From assembly GCF_022201045.2 (NCBI RefSeq), contig NC_068562.1:8228001-8292000 (forward strand): a stretch of 64,000 nt of DNA, read 5' to 3'. The translations under genes were made by a program, and so were the position numbers. Numbering within the stretch: position 1 is the stretch's first letter; the number at the start of each line of letters is the position of its first letter. Shown one piece after another: positions 12,253 through 25,231 of the stretch. The stretch is from Citrus sinensis (Eukaryota > Streptophyta > Magnoliopsida > Sapindales > Rutaceae). The notes beneath the pieces are model-generated. The model saw nothing but the letters and a program-made list of their open reading frames with translations, had not been told where the DNA came from and searched no databases.

Positions 12253-15200
12253 ATGGCACCGGAGCCGGAAGATGAGATCAAGGACGAGAAAAACCCTAGG
12301 CCTCTCGATGAAGACGATATCGCTCTTCTCAAAACCTATGTACCGTCTATTTTCTTTCTAAGGCTTTTTTTTTTTTCTGTCTTTGATCTAGTTGTGAAAT
12401 TAGCGTTTTTGTCTTCATTTGGAACTTGGAAGCTAATTATAGTAGATTTTGCTTGTGTTGGTGTTTTACTGCGATGGGGTTTCGGTAATTGGGTGTTAAT
12501 TTTTGTGGGTTTGTTGAAAAGATTAAAGTTTGGACCTAATGAGATTGTTTTGAGTGCGGGGATGTAATGTAATTGATAAATTTGTACTTGGAATTAATAT
12601 TTGATTATGGATTAGCTGAGGCTTTGTTTCTTAACGCGGAAGTTTGTATTTTTATGCAGGGTTTAGGACCTTATTCTACTAGCATTAAGAAAGCGGAGAA
12701 AGAAATAAAGGATATGGCCAAGAAGGTCAATGACCTGTGTGGTATGAAATTTATACTTGGTTGTTTGCTCTTTGTTGTTCTCATTATTGTTCTTTTGGGT
12801 TTACTGACTCTTTGTTGAATAGGTATCAAGGAGTCTGATACGGGATTAGCTGCACCTAGCCAGTGGGATCTTGTGTCGGATAAGCAGATGATGCAAGAGG
12901 AACAGCCGCTTCAGGTATTTTATTTTTGGAATAAGGTTTAAAATTACTTCTTCTTTTTTTTATGTGTTTCTTAATCATTAGCTTCTTTTGTCTGAGTAGG
13001 TAGCAAGATGCACCAAGATAATCAGTCCAAACTCTGAAGATGCCAAATATGTTATAAATGTTAAGCAGATTGCAAAGGTATACATTGTTTTCTATGGTGT
13101 TCTTTTCTCTTCTTATGGTGATTGTAGGTTTCTGTGTGAATCATATATTTTTCTTTCTGTTTTTCCATTTTGTTTTGGTTCAAGAATGAATATTTGCTAG
13201 TTCAAGAAACTATTTCTTCTGCTTCCGTTTATCGAAAAGCTGTTTTTTTTTGGTTTTTTGTACTGTCTTCTTCAGTTTGTTGTTGGGCTTGGTGATAAAG
13301 TTTCCCCAACGGATATAGAAGAGGGCATGCGTGTGGGGTAAGTTTCCTACTTTTCAATTAAGGTGGTTTTATAATTCTTGTGATGCGCATTTAGACAGTA
13401 TGTTGTCTCAAATTAATTTCCCTTTACTCTTATGAGTCTTATTTTTATACAATTGGGCAAGGATGCCATATTACCATGAGTCATGTTGATATCAATATAA
13501 GTTCTAATGCCGAGTAAATGGTCATATCTTTTTCTAAGTGATATAGTATCTCAAGTCAATGTGTATGATAAAGTGGGAAAAGCAAATGCATGTGCTTTAT
13601 TAGCTGTGAGATATGTCTGTAGATGCTGATTTTGTTTGGAGGTGGGAAGCAATTGAAATAATTGGGTATATGGTTTGCGGTTGTGAATAGCTTATTAACT
13701 GGATGGTGAAACTTTGTATATTTGATGGGTTTGCTATTCTGTTGTCATTGCAGGGTTGACAGAAATAAATATCAGATTCAAATTCCCTTGCCTCCAAAAA
13801 TTGATCCAAGTGTGACCATGATGACCGTGGAAGAGAAGCCAGATGTTACATATAATGATGTTGGCGGATGCAAGGAGCAGATTGAAAAGATGCGAGAAGT
13901 TAGTATAGATGATTTTATTCTTGTTTATTACTCTTAGTCATTTTTCTCTCTGGTTATCCAATAAATATACATTACCTGAACAACATAAGTATATAATGAA
14001 TGTATAATTGAGTAGAGAGATGATGTAACTTTAATGGCAAGTGGTACTTATATTAAGAAATTTGGTTTCGTCTAGGTTGTTGAGCTACCTATGCTTCATC
14101 CTGAGAAATTTGTAAAGCTTGGAATTGATCCTCCAAAGGGTGTTCTATGCTATGGTCCTCCTGGCACTGGTAAAACATTATTAGCCAGAGCTGTAGCTAA
14201 CAGAACCGATGCTTGTTTTATTCGTGTGATTGGGAGTGAGCTTGTACAGAAATATGTTGGTGAGGGAGCTCGTATGGTTCGCGAACTATTTCAGGTTTGA
14301 TGCTTTGATTGTATTTCGTAACTGTCCATGAACAATTATTCCTTTGCATGTTGCCTTATAATCTAACCATATAATGTTCCTGCTGCAGATGGCACGTTCA
14401 AAGAAGGCTTGTATTGTCTTCTTTGATGAAGTTGATGCTATAGGAGGTGCACGTTTTGATGATGGTGTTGGCGGGGACAACGAGGTTCAACGCACAATGC
14501 TTGAAATTGTGAATCAGCTTGATGGGTTTGATGCTCGTGGAAATATCAAAGTTCTAATGGCAACAAACAGGTGAAGGAGCTTCTGTTCATAGGACACTTG
14601 TTATGCATGAAGTTTGTACCTCATTTTCACTTGACGACCTCATCTTTTATCCTCTATGAAGTGCTTGTTGCTCCTCTTGAATTACATCCTCGACCTTGCA
14701 ATATTCAATATAATATGACCCTTTTTGGTCTTCATGGATTGATTCACTATTTGCTGCCTTTCCACACTTATGGTACATACATAAGGACATAAATGTTTTG
14801 TGGGTCAGTGGATGAGAAAAGATGGCTGATGGGTCCTCAATTTTAGTGTTGGTTAGTGGTGGGAAAATGTGAAGTTGCACCATTTATTTATCATGGCATG
14901 ATTCTTGATTTTGCATGTAGCGACAAGTTTTGTTTCACTCACAATGCTTATACGTCGTGTTGTTTTGTTTTCCAGGCCTGACACACTTGATCCGGCCCTG
15001 TTGCGTCCCGGACGATTAGATCGTAAGGTTGAGTTTGGCCTTCCTGATTTGGAGAGCCGGACACAGATATTTAAGATCCACACGCGAACAATGAACTGTG
15101 AAAGAGATATCCGCTTTGAGCTCTTGGCTAGGCTTTGCCCCAATTCCACCGGCAAGTTTCCCATTTCCAAAATTTTGTTGTGCTGTGTTTTTTAAAGGGA

Positions 15201-15495
15201 TAGTCTCTGCTGGAAAATTGAATTTTGTATTGGTTTTTATTGATATGTTTGGGACCTCTTTAGCATTAATTAGTACATACTGACTTCCATTCATTTAGAC
15301 ATATTATGAGATTTCTGATACGGATTTGCTACTTCAGGAGCTGATATAAGGAGTGTATGCACAGAAGCTGGGATGTTTGCCATCCGGGCACGAAGAAAAA
15401 CAGTGACAGAGAAAGACTTCCTCGATGCAGTGAACAAAGTCATCAAGGGATATCAAAAGTTCAGTGCAACGCCTAAATATATGGTCTACAATTGA
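12253..15495 (+). CDS. RPT1: 26S proteasome regulatory particle AAA-ATPase subunit 1 (26S protease regulatory subunit 7)
   Basis: Ten exons: 12253-12339, 12660-12741, 12823-12914, 13000-13077, 13276-13337, 13754-13898, 14076-14294, 14389-14570, 14976-15151 and 15338-15495. They join to exactly 426 aa, the usual plant length. Domains: N-terminal coiled coil (about 35-60), OB fold (about 85-150), then the AAA+ module with Walker A GPPGTGKT (209-216), Walker B FFDE (266-269), a sensor motif ending MATNRPD, and the arginine-finger region [10 protein letters not shown]. The C-terminus ends KYMVYN. RPT1 is part of the hexameric ATPase ring that unfolds ubiquitinated substrates and opens the 20S gate, in nucleus and cytosol. 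Intron 9 uses a GC donor (g|gcaagt at 15151/15152). Order and length support orthology with RPT1A (At1g53750). Confidence 0.97.
15152..15337 (+). other. GC-AG intron 9 of RPT1
   Basis: The reading frame N-S-T-G-A-D-I-R is kept only if the exon ends at 15151 and the intron begins gcaagt and ends cag at 15337. No GT donor nearby keeps frame. The rest of the donor matches U1 well, as is usual for GC introns. Confidence 0.85.
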
Positions 15496-16161
15496 TTCCG
15501 ATGTTTTTCTTTCTGGAGAGATGCTTGGACGCAATTGTTCCACCTTCTCAGAGGGTTATCCAAGATCATGAAGTTCCTTTGAGAGGCTGTCCCATCAATT
15601 TGATTCTCTGTTGTTTAAACTTGCTGTGTTTGCGTAACATTTGCCCTCTCAAGAACCATTTTGTATGATTTCATAATTACGTGGATTTTCCAATTTCTGT
15701 TAGAACATTCAATTAAATTATTTTATGAATATTTCTTTTCTAATGTTTTATCTTTTTCCCTTCCCTGACATTTCCTATTGTCATATAGGTATGGACATTG
15801 ACCTCAATGATGTAACTTCTGGTATCTGTCACCTTTCTGTGTAGGTCTAGTGAGCATCTCATTTGTAAGGAGTTAGGTAAAAATTGTACCCAAGAATGCC
15901 GACATTAATCACAAAAGGGATGTGTGAACCAAGCTGTAATTCAATTTCGGCACAAAAGATGATGAACTGGTTCAATTATGTAATATTAACATATCAAAAC
16001 AACTACAATGGTATCATATTATGGCACAGGAAAGAGTGAGAGACTAAAAGTAACTTCTGCAATTTTGGTCTCAAGAGTAGAAAATAGGAAACCACAGATA
16101 ACTGCTTAGTCGGGCTGCCTTTATCACCAAATCAAGAAAGCAAGAACTTGAAGATTCAAGA
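15496..16161. other. Convergent intergenic region between RPT1 and SRF gene
   Basis: It contains the RPT1 3' UTR (to about 15700) and, on the other strand, the 3' UTR of the SRF receptor kinase. No further gene or repeat is seen. Confidence 0.6.
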
Positions 16162-19100
16162 CTACATGTAGTCTTGTGTATCTTGGTTGTCTCCTCGAGG
16201 GGTAGTGGGTCCTTGATCATTTCCAATCGTTCTTTTGCTCATGTTGGCTCGCTGAACTAACCGAACCAATGCTTGGACGACTTCGGACATAGGTGGTCGA
16301 AACTCAGGTTCCGGCTGCACAAGCCAGTGAGTCAATGGATCAGAACCTCATTGCAGGAAGCAAAACAGGATAAAAACCAAGACTATTAACTTACCTGGAC
16401 ACAAAGAGCAATGACATCTGCAAAACGGGAGAGAGATTTGACTGGGTAGAGCCCTTTGAGTGCGGGATCAACCATTTTAGCAAGGGCATCAATGTCATGG
16501 AGCTGAGGAGTTGCCCATCGAACCAAAGATTGCTCCAATCTTGGCCTCGAGCTGCCAATCATGTGCATGTAATATATTAATTAAAAAATGGCAAAATATC
16601 TTATTGTTCTCCCAGATTCTCAGGAATTCTTGAACATAATGGAATTGCCATATTATTTGAGTGTCAATACTTCACCTATCAAATGGTTTACGTCCAGTAA
16701 GAAGCTCCAGCATAACAACCCCAAAACTGTAGACATCACTTTTTATATTATATTGACCAGACATGGCAACCTCAGGTGCACCATATCCAGAACCAGCATC
16801 ATTGTTCAATGCCTGCACATGAAAGGCTCTGAAGTTTTTGGTATGCCACTAGAAAACCAACTCAAGCAATTGAATTTGTGGTAGCAATGCAAAACCATTA
16901 TTCTGACATGCAAACAAAGACATGGGAAGTTTTTCCATCCACCACTTTCTCCAATCAATGGAGCAACTCAGGCATACTCTTTGCATGCCCAAGCACAGAG
17001 GTCAGTTAACTCATACACAATGCATACGGATAGACTGGAGACATCTTCCCCCCCCAAACCAAAAGTTGTTAACAGTAAGCAGAAACAATTTATGATAGTG
17101 AAAAGGTAGGTGTTAAGACTTCTAGAACTATACCGGTTGATTTTGCAGAACTTTAACATCAAGCAAATTTTGAACCAGTTGATTGTATGGTGGGTGAGAT
17201 TAACAATTTTCCTTTCAGAAGATTAGATGAAAAAGTAGGATATCTGATGGCATGTAAACAATAGTATGCATCATTCTCAAAATTCACCTCATCTGCATTT
17301 GGCATATTGCTTGCCAGGCCACAGTCAGAAAGTTGAGGATTGAGCTCGTTGTCCAGTAATATGTTGGCCGACTTAATATTTTTGTGAACAACTGACAGTG
17401 AGCAGACTTCATGCAGGTACCTGAAAAGTCACTTTGTGAGTACAACTAACAGATGCTAAGTTTTGTATTGATATTCTTTCTGCTAATGAGATTAGGATAT
17501 GGTATTGAAGTTCCTATTTCCAAATTCAGTAGGTGAAGCATAAGCTATACCATCTGTACATACATAAAAGGATCAATAGCTGAGAAGGAGAGGGAGGGGC
17601 AAGGAAGTTCTCCAAATATTTGCTATACAACAATTATAAGGTTTAAGGAAAAAGATTCATTTATTTGAAGTCCCAGCTTTTATTTGAAAAGGAAAAACCA
17701 ATTATTCATGGACAACTTACTCCAGTGCTCGTGCAGTCCCCAAAGCAATCTTGACACGGGAGTTCCATATCAAAGGCTTGTTGTCTTCATCCGACAGATG
17801 CAAGAAGTCGTGCAGTGAACCATTTTTACGGAACTCATACACTAGCAGGTGCTGTCCATACTCCGAACAATAACCCACTAGCTCCATTATGTTCGGGTGA
17901 TGCAGCTGGGATATGTTTGAAACCATCTCGATAAAATCATCACACATTTCACTGGGAAGGGCAGATGAATCTATTTTCTTCACTGCAAGAACCTAAAACA
18001 TTTTAAAGAGAAACCACAAGGTTAAGTCCAACATTTGCAATGCACTGGAGATATCCAAATGAGGAAAAGAAAAAAAAGGCTTCCTGCAGCAAGCAACTTA
18101 TTGACTTCCTCTTATGGTTAGTAAACTGCAGAGAATGTCAGCACTTAATTCAATCTACATTTTATGGAGTCAAATTGGCAATGACATCACATGTAAATGA
18201 TGTGTATTAACTCCCATTCATTCATACACAAAATCTTTATACTCTCCCCTCATGATGCATTACGTTCACCATAATCGTCAGTAAGTTATTCATCATTAGA
18301 TGAAACAAGAACTCAGACTGGACCATGAATGAAAACGAAAACGACACGGTCAAAACACGATTATCATGCCCTGAAAGTTACATGTGAAAGTGGATTTAAT
18401 AGTTAAGAAAAGTATACCTTTCCATCGGCAAATTGTGCTCGATAAACACGTCCAAAAGTTCCCCCACCTAGGAGGTTTTCAACATTGAAGCTGCCAGTAG
18501 CCATCTGCAGGTCGGCTATAGAATATGATGTTACATTTGTGGGAGCTTTAACAGCTTTCTTGACGACAATGGGCTTCTTTGAAAAGTCTTCTTCATCAAA
18601 TGATTTGTGACGATCAATTGGTGGGGGTCGTAGATTTATAGAGACAGCAGTGTCAAATGTCTTTGTGTCGATGGAAGAGGAACTCTGTACCGACTTCAAT
18701 TCTGCAATATAATTTACAATAAAGCGAACATTAGCACTAATGCCAACTGTTAAAAATTCTTGTCATAAACAAAATTTTGAATCTCAGAGATAAAGATGAC
18801 AATTTTGTCATCATTAGAACTTGAATTTGGGTATTGAACCAGAGAGTTGAGCATCTGTCTATTAAATTGTGTACTTTAGCAACTCCTTAGCTATATTAAG
18901 ATGTTTATTTTTTCCCTCTACCCTGAGCCTCCTCTTTCCCTCTGTTCAAATTTTACTCTCTACTGCTGGCCTCATCTCTCCCTCCATCCCTCCCTCTCAT
19001 TTGCAGAGACATTCCTTTCATTTGCAGTACAGCAAAGTGAAACCCATAAAGAATGCTAAAAACAGAATAGGGAGAAGTTTTTCAAATTGTTGGATGCCAA

Positions 19101-22100
19101 TTTTAATAGAATAACGAAATGGATAACATACGGTTACCTTGTACTTCATTGGAAGAAGCAGCAAGAGGAGCAAATGGTTGATTATCAAGCTTTTCTATAT
19201 CCGTGGATGACCTTCTTGATCTTCTTCTTTTCACCAAAAAGAATGCAACAATTCCCCCAACAACAAACAGGGAAATCAATATTCCAGCTATGCCACCACC
19301 ACCTATACCTGATTTCTTGCTTCCACCTTCACTTTCTGAAGGGCTTTTATTACTATCAGATTTGTGTTTTGGGTTATTTTTCCTGGCTGGAGGCGTACCA
19401 GGTGGAGGCGGAGGGGCAGGCCCAGAGCTCCAACTGTTACCATCCTTCCTGCAATAGAGATGATTCAGATCATCAGAATTTAATCTTTCTGAGGACACAT
19501 CAACCATATTATTTTATAATACTATCCAATGCTTACTGCAGATTAATGTTTTTCAATTGTTCAGGAACCCAGCCGGTAAAACGATTATTCGCAATGTTCC
19601 TAAGAAAAACAAACACAAATAACACAATGGTAAGATTTCATGGCAGCAGAGAATAAATATGATTTCTCTACAATTCATTCATATGCCGGTTACCCACAGA
19701 TTATCAAGAGGTAGATTGGCAAGAACATCAATAGTACCCGAAAACTGGTTGTTCTGCAAATACCTGCACAAGGATGGATAATATACTGAGGGAACAAAAC
19801 AACATACTTAAATAGTTACACCACAAAAGATAGTCTCTTCAATACTTACAGAGAACTCAAGCTTGAAAGGGAGCTAAAACTCTGAGGGAGGTTACCTGAC
19901 AGGGTATTGAAAGAGAGATCTCTGAAAAACAAAATAAAAATATCATCACAATGTCTTTCAGCAAGACCAAATTGATAAGGTGGGAAGCACTTCTGGAGAG
20001 AAGAGATATATTATCTGTATCGAGCAGAGGCTCATTTATTTATAAACATGAGAAAGAAATGGCACATCTCAAATGAGCAGTTAAAAGAACCTTCAAAGAA
20101 CTTGATGATTCCATTATTACACACAGAGAGAGCGAGAGAGAGAGAGAGCTCACAATGTAGAGAGAGAAGGAAGCTGTCCAAACATGTCATTCAGTTGACC
20201 TTGAAGCTGATTGTGAGCAATGTTTCTACATCCCAAAACATAAATAAATTAGTAAATAAACAAAATTAAAGAGTACATTTGAATGTGCCACTTAGTTGTG
20301 GCAAAGCAATTAACTCCAAACCTACTCACACGTATTTAAGAGTTTTCATCTGAGAAATGGAATAAGGGACATTTCCAGTAAATTTATTGTTTTCAAGATC
20401 TCTGCATACAAAAGAACAGCGAATGTAAATCATAAACAAATCAGAAAGAACAACAACAAAAAAGGAGGATATTAGTGCATATAGGATACGTACAATCTTT
20501 CCAAGTTTGGAGGAATATTATAAGGAATGTCGCCTCCAAAATTATTATTGCTCAAATCTCTGCAGGATTTAATCAAAGTACAACACCGTAGTTACATATT
20601 TACTACACATAAGAATAAAGAATTACCCCAAACAACTAAAAACATTGGAGTCCTATATCATTTGCAATTGAAATTCATCACACTTATTGAAGAAGAAAAA
20701 AGAGAAAGTAAAAGACTGTTGATCATACAGGTTGGTTAATGCTGTCAAACTTGAGAGTTGATAACCCACTGATCCAGAGAGCCCAAGACCCGATAATTTT
20801 CTGATAGAAAAGGGTGGGAGAATATACTCAAATTCAGAATTGATGATGACATCTGAAAGAAAAATATATTAAGTAAAAAAAGGGGTAAGAATATCACAGT
20901 TCTGTGACTCGCTGGCCTGAGCAAATAACCCCTTTCCAAGACTGCCCGCATGGATCATCACCAGTTGCGCTCCACTGGGATAGCTGAGATGGTGAATTTA
21001 AACTGCTGTACATGATCTTCAGAGCAGAAGCTGCATACCAAAGATACAATCAACGGGATAACTACATTTAACGCCACAAGAATTGAAACTCTAGTTAATA
21101 GACCAGTCTAAAGCTTTTCCATATCTATTTCTAAACTTGTCATGGACCATGGACAATAGGCTATACTACAATATTCTCTGTGAGACACTACAGATGTCAA
21201 ATGCATTAAAATTGCTCTTCTCTAGATGTTAATTTTATACTCTACTCACAAGATAACGAGAAGAAAATTTTATACATAAAAATATATAGTAATTCCACCC
21301 AAAAGTTGTATCTTTCCATCTGGAAATTTAAGAGAAATTCTTTAACATACTTGTGGTGCAAAGCCAAAAAGGACAAAAGAACAAGGAGGCACTTTTTGGT
21401 TATAAAAACGGATTAGAAATGGAAAAGCAACTTAAATATCATTGACAAGAAAAGAACACATCCCACAGGAAATTCATTCAACATATAAACTAGAGGAAAG
21501 ATGTTTATGCTTATCATATGCCAGCAAATCTCAAGAAGTATTTCCTTCATACCGCAAATGTAGAATCTCAATTGCTGCTCGCAGTTGTCTAAAGTCAATA
21601 AAAGAGCGTGTTCAAATCCCATTACTTGAATTCTGAGTCATTGTCCCAAACAATGAACAGATATCTCCAAAAATATCCTCAATTTACCCCACATGATAGA
21701 CACTCTCTTACTCTCAGACACCCAACAATTGATATCCCGTATAGCAAAGACACAAAATGCCGACATGCTTAATCCTCCCACAAGTCATTGGCCAGAGTCC
21801 ATACCATCACATAACAGATTCAAGAGGAATGCACAGACAAATTTACTTGGACAACTTATCAAAAAAATTATGAGTGCCGAGACTAGCTGTTATTTGTTCC
21901 AATTACTGAAAAGATTATCTTAATTTTTTTTTTTTTAAAATGGTTCTTTAAACTAATAGAAGGTAGTGTAGGACTAATCAGGCTAGAAGCACATACAACT
22001 GATGACATCGATACCCAGAATTCAATATAGACCACACAATCATAAAACCGAGGGGGGGGGGGGGCGGCGAAGGAGCTTTAATTCTTTAAATCATTTAAAT

Positions 22101-22463
22101 TTTAAAAAAAAAATTCCCAGTCTTAGAGGAGTTAAAAAGCATTCCAAGCTGCTTGTACAAAAAAGAAAAGAAAAGTAAATCATCAAATGCATCACAAAGT
22201 TTTGACTAAACACAAGTAAAACAATAAACACCAGCAGATTAAAACTAAAAAGCTACAGAAGAATGCAGATTTAGCTAAAGATTTAACACATGGAAATCTT
22301 TCACACACATCAAAAACAAACAAAACAAAGGTAGAAAAATGAGCAACAACTGACCATCTGATGGATCTGTGGCAGCATTGATGCAGCTGGTCTTCCATCC
22401 CAAAATACAAACTTTGAACAACACCAACAACACAAACACTCTTCTCCAGTTCTCCACCATCAT
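16162..22463 (-). CDS. STRUBBELIG-receptor family LRR receptor-like (pseudo)kinase, SRF6/SRF7 type
   Basis: Sixteen exons (high to low): 22463-22355, 21030-20898, 20800-20729, 20559-20494, 20401-20330, 20225-20154, 19921-19850, 19763-19698, 19599-19537, 19448-19138, 18701-18418, 17992-17721, 17420-17288, 16812-16676, 16551-16395 and 16314-16162; together 723 aa. Order of parts: signal peptide, SRF N-domain, about six LRRs mostly encoded one per 66-72 bp exon, a Pro-rich stretch ([10 protein letters not shown], near 253), a membrane segment (about 293-314), Arg-rich stop transfer, and a kinase domain. The ATP-binding Lys is in AVKK (445), but the HRD Asp is Asn (HKN, 543-545) and DFG reads DCG (563-565), so it is probably a weak or inactive kinase, as in STRUBBELIG itself. 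Position beside RPT1 and a lipase fits SRF6 (At1g53730) / SRF7 (At3g14350). Confidence 0.93.
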
Positions 22464-22464
22464 T

Positions 22465-22510
22465 TCTGTCACGCACTCTCTCTCTCTCTCTCTCTCGCTC
22501 TCTCTCAAAC
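22465..22510 (-). repeat. CT/GA microsatellite in the SRF 5' leader
   Basis: A (CT)n tract on + (GA on the gene strand) lies just upstream of the chosen ATG (22463). Such GA tracts are common in plant leaders. The frame stays open through it to another ATG at 22532, so an N-terminal extension is formally possible; the 22463 start gives a proper signal peptide ([16 protein letters not shown]). Confidence 0.7.
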
Positions 22511-24865
22511 TGTCACAAACCCAGAAAGCCAAAAATGACTTTAATGACTCAAAAGCTTTTTTTTTTCTTTTTCTTTTTTCCTTGAGTGATTATTTGATTA
22601 CTCTTTTTTTAATATTTATTTGTGTTTATTGAGAATTTTAATGAGATTAATAATAAAACTAGCTATTTAGCCATTCTACGGAAAGCTGGCAGGCACGATT
22701 TGCCAGAAGAATCCAAAGCCACAGAATGCTTACACCTCTTTTGCAATTTTATTATCAGCTCTTGCTGCTCTGTTCTCTATTAACTGGGTGCTGGTTGAAA
22801 TGGTTTATCACATTCAGTCCCTAAATTTCTCTAATTTATCGGGTAAACCATATATTTTGTTTTTGTATTAAACGAGTCCCTAAGAGTATGATATTTAAGG
22901 AACGTGGTCAGATCCAAGTTAGTTGCGCAAATTGACACAACTCATAATCTCAACATAAAATGAAACAAACTTATTCGAATGATTATTTAGTATTTGACTC
23001 GTGAATTTTTTTTTAAGACTCAATATTTTCGATGGGGATAATAAAAGACTTATTTGACACAAATATACGAGCTGTATTTCTGTTTTAAAGAATTAAAAAC
23101 TTGAGGGACCTAGCAGTTATTATTCTTTCTAATTTTTGTTTTCAAAGATTAGATAGATATAAAGAAAGAAATAGAAGAGGGAATATAGTTTTAGTAGGTG
23201 CATCGACAAAATATTGTGTAATATTTTATTAATGTTTTTCTTCCCTTTAAAAACTTGTTTCTGACACATAAATAAATTAAATGGGGGTAATTTTCACCAG
23301 GGTCACACGCTTTGTGTTATTAGAATAAATAAAAGGGTTTGTTTAGGAATGGTTAAAGGAAGGAGTAGCTTTCATTATTCAATATTATGATGATGACATG
23401 TGCTGAATTGCGGAGGGATTGAAAGATTATTAGTCATTAGTTTCCTTTAAAGATTCAATCAATGATTGATTATAAATTTGAAGAGTCTAATGGTAAAATT
23501 ACTTAACTGGCCTAACTTCACGGGGGAATCTCACTCGGTCACGGATTCACAGGAGTCTCGCAGTAAATAAATGAAGTGAAAGATATTGTAGTTTAAACTA
23601 ATTAATCATGATTTTTCATCTGTAAATTAGGTAGAAGTTGAAATTTATTTATTTTACTTTTTTTTTTCTAAATCAAGATTTGGGAATTTGGGACTGCTAC
23701 TCTAGATTGATTATTCATGATTACAAAATTACAGGAATTGGACATTTTGGATAGTGTGTGACTGACTGATAGATACGTACAGTCAAAATGTCAGAGCTAA
23801 AGAATCGGATAAACTAGAAAATGTATTTTTACATTTGGTAATTTTTCTTTGGGGCACTTACAGTTAAGTAGTATAATCTTAACATAAATTGTTGTTTACT
23901 TAGTATTTTTTAAAAATTAATATAAAATGTGTACTTGTGAGGATTTTATTGAATTATTGTACAAGTAACACTGTAGTGAAAGAAAAGAAAATGGTACTGC
24001 AATTTGAAAACAAAAATTTTAGACTTTATAAAAAGCAAGTGAGAAAAATCTGGTTCCGTTTGCTTTTTCTTAAAAGTGAATATTACCAAGATCGATCAAT
24101 TTATAATTTTCAACCAAGAAAAAATTGAGCTGAGTCAATTAATTTTTAAAGACATAATTAAATTGAACTAAATTCACCGCAAAAAGTAAACTAATGGAAT
24201 TATTCAATCCATTTAGTTGGATTCTCAATTCCTTTGGCCACCCCTAAACAAGAATATTTGTCAACACATTGTTCTTACGTTTGCTTCACTCAAAGAAAAA
24301 AGTGGGAAAATCACTGTAAAGTTGGTAGATAACTGAAACTGAAGGGATTGAGTCAGGTTTCAATTTTGTATTTCCCCCTTTTCTTATTATCTCGTGGTAG
24401 TTGAAGTTGCATTTTAGAGCTTACAACTTAGAATATAAGGAATTTGGTGGCAAAATCATTATATTTATGTTCAACCATCTTGTTCGTGACGTAGGGATCC
24501 TCCTCTATATTTTATTTACAATTCTATAACCAGAGAGAGAGAGTTTCATGGCTGCCAATAAGTCCTTTGTTTAATTGAGTGGGACACACGAAAGCCAGAA
24601 TCCGAAAAACAATCGACAAGTTTCAACCATTACGGGAAACTTTTTCATCACCTTTGAAGAAAGACAAAGAGATTGTTGACTAACCAACTCTTGAGCGATT
24701 GTGGCTTTTAAACATAAATATTGAAAACAAGAGGAATGATATTGATACGTATATATTTCAACTCTCATTCGTTACATTTTCATTTAAAAAAAAATTAAAA
24801 GAGGACTAAAAGAATGTTAATTAAAAGTGGGCTAATTTTTTTTTTTTTAAGCTTTACTCACCCTT

Positions 24866-25231
24866 AGGCTCCGTTTGATACAGCTTATTAAATAGAGCTT
24901 ATAACAGTAGAGCTTATAGCAGTAGAGCTTATACCAATAGAGCTTTTGGGCAAAAAGTCATTAGGTGTTTGGTTGTCATTAAAAAAAGCACTTTTGAACC
25001 ATTAAAATGTGTGATATTTTTTATATTATATATTTTTTGGAAAAGCTCTCTAACCTCTACTCCCAAAAGCTCAAATTTTGGGCTTTTGCTAGTAGAGGTA
25101 AATTAGCTTATTTAAGCTAAAAAAAACTCTACTAAAAAAATAACCAAATACCATAAAAATTTTTTAAAAGTGCTTATGCGATTAAATAAGCACTTATGGC
25201 TCTTAAATAAGCCATACCAAACAGGCACTTA
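24866..25231. mobile_element. MITE-like element (hAT-type ends)
   Basis: About 365 bp, non-coding, with inverted terminal regions. The left end ggctccgtttgatacagctt and the reverse complement of the right end gtgcctgtttggtatggctt agree at most positions. Internally it has repeats of agagcttata. The (g)gctccgtttgg-type end is typical of plant hAT-derived MITEs. The 8-bp target duplication is not clear, so the superfamily is tentative. Confidence 0.55.

Noticed and set aside
19087..19656. 189-codon open frame on + within the SRF gene
   Set aside because: It lies opposite to well-supported SRF exons and spans their introns; shadow of the real gene.
22050..22070. G-run (ggggggggggggg) as a possible regulatory G-quadruplex
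   Set aside because: A single homopolymer run in SRF intron 1, probably slippage or a sequencing artefact; no paired runs.
24549..24575. Short open frame atggctgccaataag
   Set aside because: Stops after eight codons, with no splice donor that leads to a further coding exon.
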